Shown here: positions 1 to 6,763 of the stretch, in pieces
Layout of the letters: each line of letters opens with the position of its first letter
Numbering within the stretch: the stretch's first letter is position 1
Assembly: GCA_021154885.1 (NCBI GenBank)
Contig: JAJKHS010000116.1
Coordinates: 1 to 64,000 of the forward strand
DNA: 64,000 nucleotides
Reading direction: 5' to 3'
Origin: Thermoanaerobaculum sp.
Lineage (GTDB): Bacteria; Acidobacteriota; Thermoanaerobaculia; Multivoradales; UBA5704
Made by a program: the position numbers and the translations under genes
The notes under the pieces: model-generated
What the model was told of the DNA's origin: nothing
Seen by the model: the letters and a program-made list of their open reading frames with translations, nothing else
Databases searched by the model: none

Positions 1-51
1 CAAAAGCACAGAGAGTATCGAGGTCACACTCAAGAGATCGTTCTGCTTCAC
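1..51 (-). CDS. Start of a possible cassette gene, cut by the window edge
   Basis: A GTG at 49-51 is preceded by AAGGAG at good spacing and opens a frame that stays open to the window edge (17 codons, beginning VKQNDLLSVTSILSVLL). The run of hydrophobic residues hints at an N-terminal membrane segment or signal peptide. It lies downstream of the attC at 183-260, so it would be the next cassette. The 130-nt gap between the attC core and this start is longer than usual. Function cannot be judged. Confidence 0.4.
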   Translation of the reverse strand, partial: MKQNDLLSVTSILSVLL

Positions 52-182
52 GGGAGGCGCTCCTTGGAGGTAAATGATATACCGATGCACGATCAATGTG
101 GTTTGGCGTCACGTGCAGCGCGCTCGAGGCGTGGTGATAGTGGCCCCTTCTTCCTGATACGCGAGACGGGGCCGCCCCGGTC

Positions 183-260
183 GCCGAACGTTTGACATGA
201 GGGGCGGCCGCAAACAGGCGAAGCCTGATTGTGGACGTCCCCTCGATGGAAGGGTTAGGT
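183..260 (-). repeat. attC site 3 of the cassette array
   Basis: Read on the minus strand, R'' is ACCTAAC (260-254) and the core is GTTCGGC (189-183), 78 bp overall. Between them, ATCGAGGGGACG (L'') faces GCCGCCCCTCATG (L'), and the central hairpin is CAGGCTTCGCCTG. This matches the attC layout of two imperfect paired boxes around a variable stem-loop. The core departs from GTTRRRY at one base. The stop codon of the upstream gene is within R''. Confidence 0.75.
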
Positions 261-680
261 TGCATCGCGCAGCACCGCGATCTGACCTACGTTGACCTGC
301 ATGCGCTGAAGCTCTTCGACAAATGAGTCGATTGATGCTGGGACCGTCTCGAGTTGAACAGTTGCTGATTCGGCCACAGCGGGTTGACCGGCAGCGTTCA
401 TGTAGATCGTTGCCTGCACGACCAAGTGACCGCTTCCATCCTTGCAGGCAATGCGGATGTTCGCGCCCCCGTAGCCTTGCAGGTTGGTGTTACCAAACTC
501 GTATTCCCGGACATCCTCTCTCGACCGAGGAAAGCCCGAAAGCTGTGCTGCAAACGCCGCCGGTTCATCGAGTGCGGCATAGAAATTGGCTTGCCCCGCG
601 AACCCAGCGCTGGAAGCGGTTAAGCGCAACTCCAGCATGTCTTGATCGAACCAGACGACTTCGAGTGCGAACTTGGGCAT
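255..680 (-). CDS. Cassette gene, hypothetical 141-aa protein
   Basis: Begins MPKFALEVVWFDQDMLELRL and ends with TAA inside the following attC. The start at 678-680 was chosen because it lies just 16 nt after the upstream attC core (696-702); a longer frame would run back through the attC. No strong Shine-Dalgarno is visible, which is common in cassettes. The protein is acidic, soluble-looking, without a signal peptide or membrane segment, and predicted to be mostly beta strands and short helices. The pattern (FxAxL, then a strand pair and a C-terminal helix FVEELQRM) is loosely like small DUF6228-type proteins found in cassettes, but that is a weak resemblance. Function unknown. Confidence 0.7.
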   Translation of the reverse strand: MPKFALEVVWFDQDMLELRLTASSAGFAGQANFYAALDEPAAFAAQLSGFPRSREDVREYEFGNTNLQGYGGANIRIACKDGSGHLVVQATIYMNAAGQPAVAESATVQLETVPASIDSFVEELQRMQVNVGQIAVLRDAT

Positions 681-695
681 GGTGGAGTTTCTGCA

Positions 696-772
696 ACCTA
701 ACGCTGATGGCGGTGAGCGCGCGGGAACCGCGCTGTTTGCGGTTTCCGTCCGCTCGACCGCCGGGGTTGGCC
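696..772 (-). repeat. attC site 2 of the cassette array
   Basis: Minus strand: R'' GGCCAAC (772-766), core GTTAGGT (702-696), which fits GTTRRRY exactly. TCGAGCGGACGG and the facing GCGCTCACCGCC form the L''/L' pair, and the centre GGAAACCGC/GCGGTTCCC makes the apical stem. Total 77 bp. It separates the 876-1406 and 255-680 genes. Confidence 0.75.
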
Positions 773-875
773 GCACTACCGATGCGTTGCAATATTTGTA
801 TGCAGCTTCTCCTCTGCAGCGTCTGCTCCAATTGTACCCCGAGCACCACGCTATTGCTAGACGTTCCGGTCTCGA

Positions 876-1406
876 CTACTTGCCCGTGCCAATAACCCTG
901 GACCGGATCGCTTCATTGTTCTCCAAAACCCACGCTGCAGGGTTTGATTCCTCAGGTGACACAAGATTCACACGTCCGAGACTCGTTATGATCTCTTCGC
1001 CAGGCCTATCAACATGCTCGACGAGGACCACGTTCACCTTCGCAAGGTCAATTGAGTGACCGAAGACACTCAACATGTGTGTGGTGGGGTCTACTTCCGC
1101 ACGTAAGGTCACAAGATCGCAGGAGAACTCTATGAAGAAGGGCTTCGAGTTCCACTGCTGCTTCGACTCCCACTTTCTATTGTGCCAGCCGTCGTCACCG
1201 CGAAAGTAGATTATGAAGGTCAACGGTTTCTGGCCCGGCACCACGAGCTCATCCACCGCGCCCCACATCGAGGTCACAGATGCCGTCAAAGGGAATCCTC
1301 CGCCACCCGACATGCGAACGGGCCTGTCGGCCGACCAGGACGCTACTGCTGCGACGGTGGCGATGATGACTCCGAGCAGGAGTGCCAGCTTCGTTCGCGA
1401 TTTCAT
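876..1406 (-). CDS. Cassette gene, hypothetical 176-aa exported or anchored protein
   Basis: Start at 1404-1406 (MKSRTKLALLLGVIIATVAA) with AGGAGAG 7 nt upstream; a longer frame to 1436 would enter the attC. Residues 5-24 form an N-terminal hydrophobic segment after a basic start, a signal peptide or membrane anchor with no clear cleavage or lipobox. The rest (about 150 residues) looks like a beta-rich extracytoplasmic domain with several aromatic residues (GWHNRKW, KQQWN). No known domain recognised. It lies between two attC sites on the same strand, so it is one integron cassette. Export is predicted from sequence; role unknown. Confidence 0.7.
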   Translation of the reverse strand: MKSRTKLALLLGVIIATVAAVASWSADRPVRMSGGGGFPLTASVTSMWGAVDELVVPGQKPLTFIIYFRGDDGWHNRKWESKQQWNSKPFFIEFSCDLVTLRAEVDPTTHMLSVFGHSIDLAKVNVVLVEHVDRPGEEIITSLGRVNLVSPEESNPAAWVLENNEAIRSRVIGTGK

Positions 1407-1430
1407 CAGGTCTCTCCTATTGTTCCCGGC

Positions 1431-1506
1431 GGCCAACGCCTTCGGGCCTAAGCGCGCGGGACTGCGCGAAGCGCGGTATCCGTCCGCTTGAGGCCTAGGG
1501 TTGGGC
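1431..1506 (-). repeat. attC site 1 of the cassette array (best-formed)
   Basis: Minus strand: R'' GCCCAAC (1506-1500), core GTTGGCC (1437-1431). The L'' box CTCAAGCGGACG is nearly the textbook version, and the facing strand carries CGCGCTTAGG. The arms GGCCTAAGCG and CGCTTGAGGCC pair except for one extra G, the extrahelical base expected of folded attC bottom strands. The apex is CGCGCTTCGCG. Length 76 bp. Confidence 0.85.
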
Positions 1507-1578
1507 GTCGAATCCGAATCCCCTTCCTCTTGGATCGAGCGCTATACGCACGTTCTTGTCTGTTCGTATGCCCTGACA

Positions 1579-2043
1579 TTACGCTGCCACCAGCATTGAA
1601 ATTGTTAATAGAAGCCAAGCCAAGGTTATAGTAATCGCGATCAGAATACGAAGTTTGCGAACGGAAAACAAATAACCAGTGCGTGGCACAAGTTCAACTA
1701 ATCCGCGATTCAACCTCAGTGGATCAAGCTTGAGCAAAATGCTCTCGATAGCTGCATAGACGGTCCAGTCTTGGTCGAGGCGCGAGCGGATACTCTGACT
1801 TATCCAATACCAAATCCAGATTAAAACTATGGAGAAGAACGCTATGCCCGAAGTACGTATAGGACTTCCGAAGGGCACTACCACACCGGAGAGAGAAAGT
1901 GGGATAAAGATCACACCAATAGACCAGATCTGAGTAGCGCTGTGCTTCCAGCGTTGTCCATATTCGTCGAGCAAGGCCAATAATAGATCAGAATCTTGCC
2001 CCTCTAGCGCCCTCCTAAGGTGTACGAGTCCATCAGAACTCAC
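1579..2043 (-). CDS. Cassette gene, hypothetical 154-aa membrane protein
   Basis: GTG start at 2041-2043 with a very strong purine-rich ribosome site (GAGGAGGAGGAGAG) just upstream, and an attC-type core GTTGGGC at 2084-2090 before that. Predicted membrane segments lie at about residues 40-60, 65-86 and 130-152, with a charged loop (RSRLDQDWTVY) between the second and third. A soluble helical N-terminus (VHLRRALEGQDSDLLLALL) precedes them. Base composition is visibly more A+T-rich than in the genes beyond 2687, which suggests transfer. No family recognised. A small membrane effector or immunity-type protein is possible but unsupported. Confidence 0.7.
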   Translation of the reverse strand: MSSDGLVHLRRALEGQDSDLLLALLDEYGQRWKHSATQIWSIGVIFIPLSLSGVVVPFGSPIRTSGIAFFSIVLIWIWYWISQSIRSRLDQDWTVYAAIESILLKLDPLRLNRGLVELVPRTGYLFSVRKLRILIAITITLAWLLLTISMLVAA

Positions 2044-2083
2044 GATCTCTCCTCCTCCTCATCGAGTAATACTCCTCTGCAAC

Positions 2084-2167
2084 GCCCAACCTCAAAGGTG
2101 AACTGTATCCGTCCCTACCCCAGCGCCATGCCGACAGTCTCAGTACCAGGTCATCCTGCTGTTGGCC
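2084..2167 (-). repeat. Degenerate attC-like site (upstream end of the array)
   Basis: Minus strand: GGCCAAC (2167-2161) and GTTGGGC (2090-2084) lie 84 bp apart as inverted ends. Inner boxes AGGATGACCTG and CAGTTCACCT pair only partly. The core is good but the stem is poor. It could be a decayed attC, or part of an attI-like site. No gene ends at its upstream side. Confidence 0.45.
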
Positions 2168-2686
2168 AAGCTGTATGTCGTTCATTCTATGGAACGTAGG
2201 TAGTATACACTGATCCCTAATTCTCGTCAACGCACAGGGTCTCGTCGGGTTGGCAGTTGGACGCCCTGATTCGCTCTCAACTTAGCCAGACGGGCTTCCT
2301 GGCGGGCTATCCTACTGACACGGAGCAGGTTAACACCGTCGGCTGTCGGCTCAGCGATGCCAAGTGCGGGCGAGTAGAGCGTTATCCGACATGGCGGTGT
2401 CGGGTTGGCAGCTCACGGGGACGGCAGTGAATGCTACTAACTGCAATGGGATCAGATTCTTGTAGCTCCTCAGCCGCTGAGCGGGCATGACGCGTATACG
2501 ACACGGCGCTGTCGGCTAAGAGGTCGTCGCAATGCCGACAGAGGACGGACTCCGGGACGTTCACTCGACCCCGACGCTCGTCTTGGGATCGTGGAAGGAG
2601 CGCTGGAGGCTTGGCCCGTAGTCGCGTCGGCACGGCTCCCAAAACGGCGTAGACCTTGGTGCGGAGGACGTGGAGCCCGGCGATTC
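2168..2686. other. Gene-free stretch with short palindromes
   Basis: About 520 bp without a convincing gene. It holds a palindrome CCGACA-N6-TGTCGG (2386-2403), an inverted pair CTGTCGGC/GCCGACAG (2510-2517 and 2535-2542, 17-nt loop), and extra copies of CTGTCGGCT at 2343 and GCCGACAG near 2130. No integrase remnant, tRNA or clear promoter was recognised. It forms the border between the cassette array and the glycan cluster. Confidence 0.5.
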
Positions 2687-4357
2687 CTACCGCCGGTCCG
2701 GAAACTCCCTCCGCGCGCGCTCCAGCAGGGGGCGGGCCGCGTCCGGCCGCCCCTGCTGGAGCCAGAGCGCGGCCCGCTCGGTCAGCGCATCGTAGCTCTC
2801 CCCTCCGGCGGCGAAGAGGGCGTCCAGGTGTTTCGCCGCCCCGGCCCGGTTCCCCTCGCGCAGGGCGAGGCGGGCGAGGTGGACGGCGGCCACGGCGTGG
2901 GTGGGCAGGCGCCGCAGGGTCTCCTCGAAGGCCGCCTTCGCCCCAGGAAGGTCGCCGCGTCGCTCCCGCAGCAGGGCGAGGTTGGCCAGCGGTGCCACGG
3001 CGGCCGGCTGCAACCTGAGGGCTTCCCGGTACTCCCGCTCGGCCTCCGCGAGATGGCCGGCGGCGTAGAGCGCCATCCCCAGGTTGTTGCGGGCGATCTC
3101 GGACCGCGGATTCTCCCGCACCGCCACGGTGAAGAGGGTGCGGTCGTCCCGGTAGATCGCGGCACGGACCGCGGCGGCCGTTCCCAGCGCGACGATTCCG
3201 ACAGTCGCGGCGAGACCGGCGACGACGAGCACCCGCCGTGCCCGGGACCGCGCCAGCCGGCTCGCCACCAGCCCCGCCAGCCAGGCCCCTCCCACCGACG
3301 GCAGGTAGAGATAGCGTTCCGCAAAGTTGGCGCCGCCGATGGCGTCGGCCCGCAGGACGGGCAGCAGGAACGCGAAGACGAAGGCCAGGGGGAGGACGAT
3401 CTCCCGCCGTCCCGAGCCCCGCCAGGCGACGAGGGCGAGCCCTGCCAGCGCCAGGCCGGCCGCCGCCAGTCCCGCGAGGACGGCGAAGGACAGGAGCGGC
3501 GGCACCGGCACCACGGCCAGCACCCGCGCCGGGAAGGGGACGACGAGAAAGCCCAGATACCGCGCCAGCAGGGCCCCGGCGTAGCCCACGGCGCCGGCAG
3601 CCGAGGAGGTGACGCCGTAGTCCCGCGGCGCGAAGCCCCCCAGGGCGTGGACGCGCAGGGCGAGATAGACGGCCAGCACCAGCCCGTAGGGAGCGAGCCG
3701 CGCCGCCGCCCGCCGGAGGGCCACCGCCGGCGAGCCCTCCCGGCGCCATTCCGTAATCTCTACTGCGACGAGGACCAGCAGCGTCGCGACCCCCGTCTCC
3801 TTGGCGAGGCAGGCCAGGAGATAGGCGACGGCGCCGAGCGCATTCCTGCGGGCGAGACAGGCGAACACCGCGGTCAGGGCGAAGAGGGCCGCCAGCAGGT
3901 CCGGCTGGCCTCCCACCCAGGCCACGGCTTCGGCGTGGGCGGGGTGGACGGCGAAGAGCAGCCCGGCCGCCAAGGCTGCGGCGTCCTCTCCCTCACCCCG
4001 GAACAGGCGGCGGGCGGCGAGAGCCACCAGCAGGCAGACGGCGAGGTGCAGCGCCACCGACGCGCCGTGGAACGCCGTGGGATCGAGCCCCCAGATGCGG
4101 GCCAGCAGCGAGTCGAAGGCCCCGAAGGCGGGCCGGTAATAGTTCGACGGCAGCGGTCCCTGCTCGCGGTTGAAGCCCCAGAAGGGACGGGTGAGGAAGA
4201 GGCGCAGGCCGTCGGGCGCCTGCAGCCACGGGTTGCGCTCGATCTGCACGTGATCGTCGAACACGAAGCCGAAACCGAGCGTGAAGCCGTAGACGGCCAG
4301 CACGGCCGCGGCGAGGAGCGCGGCCACGATCCAGGGGTAGCGTGGCGAGGGCTTCAA
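2687..4357 (-). CDS. GT-C-type membrane protein with C-terminal TPRs (TMTC/DUF1736-like)
   Basis: 556 aa. The N-terminal ~400 residues are a multi-pass membrane region with the FDDHVQIERNPW loop and SNYYRP motif typical of the DUF1736/TMTC group of lipid-linked-sugar (GT-C) transferases. The acidic FDDH pair in the first extracytoplasmic loop is the expected catalytic position. The C-terminal ~150 residues are TPR repeats (for example NLGMALYAAGHLAEAEREYR, then ANLALLRERRGDLPGAKAAF). The chosen start is TTG (4355-4357), which overlaps the stop of the upstream methyltransferase as TTGA, implying translational coupling. Likely transfers sugars from polyprenyl carriers to protein or glycan at the membrane. 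The substrate is unknown. Confidence 0.75.
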   Translation of the reverse strand: MKPSPRYPWIVAALLAAAVLAVYGFTLGFGFVFDDHVQIERNPWLQAPDGLRLFLTRPFWGFNREQGPLPSNYYRPAFGAFDSLLARIWGLDPTAFHGASVALHLAVCLLVALAARRLFRGEGEDAAALAAGLLFAVHPAHAEAVAWVGGQPDLLAALFALTAVFACLARRNALGAVAYLLACLAKETGVATLLVLVAVEITEWRREGSPAVALRRAAARLAPYGLVLAVYLALRVHALGGFAPRDYGVTSSAAGAVGYAGALLARYLGFLVVPFPARVLAVVPVPPLLSFAVLAGLAAAGLALAGLALVAWRGSGRREIVLPLAFVFAFLLPVLRADAIGGANFAERYLYLPSVGGAWLAGLVASRLARSRARRVLVVAGLAATVGIVALGTAAAVRAAIYRDDRTLFTVAVRENPRSEIARNNLGMALYAAGHLAEAEREYREALRLQPAAVAPLANLALLRERRGDLPGAKAAFEETLRRLPTHAVAAVHLARLALREGNRAGAAKHLDALFAAGGESYDALTERAALWLQQGRPDAARPLLERARREFPDRR

Positions 4358-5115
4358 CTGCCCCGCTTCTGCAGGCCCCGGTCCATCGTCACCCAGCGCC
4401 GCGTCACCGGATCGTCCACCGGCCGGGCATGGACCAGGGCCCGATCCCCCCAGGTGTGGGCGGGGCCCGGAGCGAACAGGGCGTCCGCCAGCAGGGCTCG
4501 CAGGGCGGCGACGTTGGGCACCCACTTGTTGGTGGCGTCGGAGTGGAAGCGGCCCACGGGGAGGAACTGGGCGACCGGCAGGTCGGCGAGGCGCGGCGCC
4601 AAGAGGGTCAGCGGCTCGCTCGTCTCGAAGCCGGTGAAGAACCGCGCGTCGCAGACCAGCGACTCGACGACGAGCAGGGAGCGGCAGAGGGGGCGCAGCC
4701 GGTCGAGGGCCAGCAGCGGGTGACGCAGATGATAGAGGACGCCCAGGAATAGGACCACGTCGAAGGCGCCGAGCCGGTCCGGATCGAGATCGTAGACGTT
4801 GGCCTGCACGTACTCGACCTGCGAGCCGTAGATCCGCCGGGCGGCGCCGAAGCCGGTCAGCTCCATGTCGGCGTAATCGACGGCCACCACCTCGGCGCCC
4901 CGCCGCTCGCACTCGAAGGCGAAGAAGCCGTCCCGCGTGCCCACGTCGAGCACCCGCTTCCCCCGCAGGTCGGGGGGCAGGTCGAGATGAGAGAACAGCT
5001 CGCGAGGATCGTAGGCGCCCGGCGAGACGACGCCGTGCGGGAACCGCATGACGTGGTGCCAGTGCGGCACGGCGTCGACCAGGGCGCGCACTTCGGCGGC
5101 GGTGAGATCGGGCAT
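4354..5115 (-). CDS. SAM-dependent methyltransferase, CmoB-like (DUF1698 type)
   Basis: 253 aa from the ATG at 5113-5115 (an ATG at 5145 is also possible). It has the class I methyltransferase glycine motif (VLDVGTRDGFFAFECERRGA), an acidic residue ending strand 2 (VAVDYAD) and motif LFLGVLYHLRHPLLAL. The block FHSDATNKWVPN resembles the carboxy-SAM/CmoB-related family, members of which also occur in polysaccharide clusters. Because it is coupled to a GT-C gene inside a glycan region, a sugar or lipid substrate seems more likely than tRNA, but that is inference. It is divergent from the GT2-methyltransferase fusion at 5196. Confidence 0.75.
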   Translation of the reverse strand: MPDLTAAEVRALVDAVPHWHHVMRFPHGVVSPGAYDPRELFSHLDLPPDLRGKRVLDVGTRDGFFAFECERRGAEVVAVDYADMELTGFGAARRIYGSQVEYVQANVYDLDPDRLGAFDVVLFLGVLYHLRHPLLALDRLRPLCRSLLVVESLVCDARFFTGFETSEPLTLLAPRLADLPVAQFLPVGRFHSDATNKWVPNVAALRALLADALFAPGPAHTWGDRALVHARPVDDPVTRRWVTMDRGLQKRGS

Positions 5116-5195
5116 GGGGCTGGCCTGTGGCGGCGATGGTATCATCCGACGCCCAGTCCGCGCTGGACCCGAATTTATCCTGAGGAGCCGTGTCT

Positions 5196-6632
5196 GTGAG
5201 CCAACAGGTCCCCCCGGCCGGGGTCAAGCTGAGCGTCGTCATCCCGGTCTACAACGAGCGTTTCCTGGTCGGCGAGCTCGTCCGCCGGGTGCTGGCGGTG
5301 TCGGCGCCCGAGATCCGCGAGATGGAGGTCCTGCTGGTCGACGACGGCTCGAAGGACGGCAGCCTGGAGATCCTCCGCCGGCTCGCGGCCGACCATCCGG
5401 ACCGCATCCGCCTGCTGGAGCAGGGGAAGAACCAGGGCAAGGGCTCGGCCATCCGCCGCGGCATCGCCGAGGCCACCGGCGACCTCATCCTGTTCCAGGA
5501 CGCCGACCTGGAGTACGACCCCCGGGACTATCCGCGCCTCATCCGCCCGTTCCTGGAGGACGGCGCCGACGTCGTCTACGGCTCGCGCTTCCTGCCCAGC
5601 GAGCGCCGCCGCGTCCTCAACCACCGCCACACGCTGGGCAACAAGCTGCTCACCGGCTTGAGCAACTGGTTCACCGACCTCAACCTGACGGACATGGAGA
5701 CCTGCTACAAGACCTTCCGGGCGCCGCTCCTGAAGTCGATCCCCATCCGCTCCAACGACTTCGCCATGGAGCCGGAGATCACCGCCAAGGTCGCCAAGCG
5801 CGAATGCCGGATCTTCGAAGTGCCCATCTCCTATCTCGGCCGCACCTACCGCGAGGGGAAGAAGATCGGCTTCAAGGACGCCTTCAAGGCGCTGCGCACG
5901 ATGCTCAAGTACAGCCTGATCGACGACCTCTACGCCGAGGACGAGTACGGCTCGCACATCCTCCACAGCCTGGAGAAGGCGAACCGGTTCAACCGCTGGA
6001 TGGCCGACGCCATCGCCCCTCACGTCGGCGCCCGCGTGCTGGAGATCGGCGCCGGCATCGGCAACATCACGTCCTGGCTGCTGCCGCGCGACCTCTACGT
6101 CGCGAGCGACATCAACCCCCATTATCTCGACTACCTGAAGAACCTCGCGCTGGGCAAGCCCTATCTGCAGGTGGACCGCATCGACCTCGAGGATCCACGG
6201 TGCTTCGACCAGTGGCAGGGGGTGTTCGACACCGTGGTCTGCCTCAACGTGCTGGAGCACGTGGGCGATCCACTGATCGCGCTGCGCAACATGAACAGCG
6301 CCCTGGCCCCCGGCGGCCGGGTGGTGCTCTACGTGCCGCAGGGCCAGAGCCTCTACTCCAGCCTCGACGAGGTGCTGGGCCACCGTTGCCGCTACGAGAA
6401 GCCGGCGCTCGCCGAGGAGCTGCGGACGACCGGCTTCGAGCTGGAGTCGATGCGCGACTTCAACCACTTCGGCATTCCCGGCTGGTACTGGAACGGCAAG
6501 ATCCTCAAGCGGCGCCACTTCAGCCGCTTCCAGCTCAAGGTGTTCAACAATCTGGTGCCGCTGTTCCGGCCGCTCGACTCTCTCATTCCGGGCCGCGGGC
6601 TGGGGATCATCGCCGTGGCGCGGAAGATGTAA
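5196..6632 (+). CDS. Fusion: family-2 glycosyltransferase + C-terminal methyltransferase
   Basis: 478 aa. Residues ~10-235 form a GT2 domain of the DPM1/dolichol-phosphate-sugar type: SVVIPVYNE, LLVDDGSKDGS, then QDADLEYDP (the DXD-type metal site) and an acceptor region with METCYKTFR. Residues ~265-475 form a class I methyltransferase: VLEIGAGIGNITSWLL, ASDINPHYL, VCLNVLEHVGD. GTG at 5196 is preferred over GTG at 5190 because GAGGAG (5182-5187) sits 8 nt before it. Predicted to make a polyprenyl-phosphate sugar or extend a glycan and methylate the product. It is divergently transcribed from the 4354-5115 gene, and a 9-bp-repeat hairpin follows its stop. Confidence 0.85.
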   Translation: MSQQVPPAGVKLSVVIPVYNERFLVGELVRRVLAVSAPEIREMEVLLVDDGSKDGSLEILRRLAADHPDRIRLLEQGKNQGKGSAIRRGIAEATGDLILFQDADLEYDPRDYPRLIRPFLEDGADVVYGSRFLPSERRRVLNHRHTLGNKLLTGLSNWFTDLNLTDMETCYKTFRAPLLKSIPIRSNDFAMEPEITAKVAKRECRIFEVPISYLGRTYREGKKIGFKDAFKALRTMLKYSLIDDLYAEDEYGSHILHSLEKANRFNRWMADAIAPHVGARVLEIGAGIGNITSWLLPRDLYVASDINPHYLDYLKNLALGKPYLQVDRIDLEDPRCFDQWQGVFDTVVCLNVLEHVGDPLIALRNMNSALAPGGRVVLYVPQGQSLYSSLDEVLGHRCRYEKPALAEELRTTGFELESMRDFNHFGIPGWYWNGKILKRRHFSRFQLKVFNNLVPLFRPLDSLIPGRGLGIIAVARKM

Positions 6633-6638
6633 CCGAAA

Positions 6639-6745
6639 CAGGGACAACAGGGACAACAGGGACGGCAGGGACAACAGGGACAGCAAGGACGAGGAAAGCG
6701 TCAGCCCGGTGATTCTTCGGTCCCTGCCGTCCCTGTTGTCTCTGC
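6639..6745. repeat. 9-bp-unit repeat hairpin, copy 1
   Basis: Tandem units of CAGGGACNN (at least five, starting 6639) are followed, after a spacer containing GAGGAAAG, by the reverse complement (TCCCTGCCGTCCCTGTTGT). The transcript of either strand would form a long stem with 9-nt periodicity. It lies between two converging genes. Same family at 14187, 33789 and 52711. Confidence 0.8.
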
Positions 6746-6763
6746 CCACCTCTTTCAGCGCAT

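Larger units (their letters stand above)
1..2167 (-). mobile_element. Integron cassette array without integrase (CALIN-like)
   Basis: Four attC-like sites (183-260, 696-772, 1431-1506, 2084-2167) alternate with minus-strand ORFs, each cassette being one gene followed by one attC. All sites point the same way as the genes: the RYYYAAC-type end follows each stop codon and the GTTRRRY-type core precedes the next gene. The stop of the 255-680 gene (TAA, 255-257) lies inside the R'' box, as is common in cassettes. No tyrosine recombinase resembling IntI was seen on the upstream side (2168-2686 has no convincing ORF), and glycan genes follow. The array runs off the left edge. The genes match no family I know and the 1579-2043 gene is visibly richer in A+T than the host genes. 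Family facts come from integron biology; absence of the integrase is only shown inside this window. Confidence 0.75.

Noticed and set aside
2033-2230. Small minus-strand frame across the degenerate attC
   Set aside because: It runs through the attC-like site and into the ribosome site of the next gene; no homology or ribosome site.
4358-5242. Extension of the GT-C/TPR frame into the methyltransferase gene
   Set aside because: The sequence there is antisense-like shadow of a complete methyltransferase; the TTG coupled start fits the membrane domain.
6639-6745. CRISPR-like short repeats in the 9-bp hairpins
   Set aside because: Units are 9 bp, have no spacers, and turn back on themselves as a palindrome.
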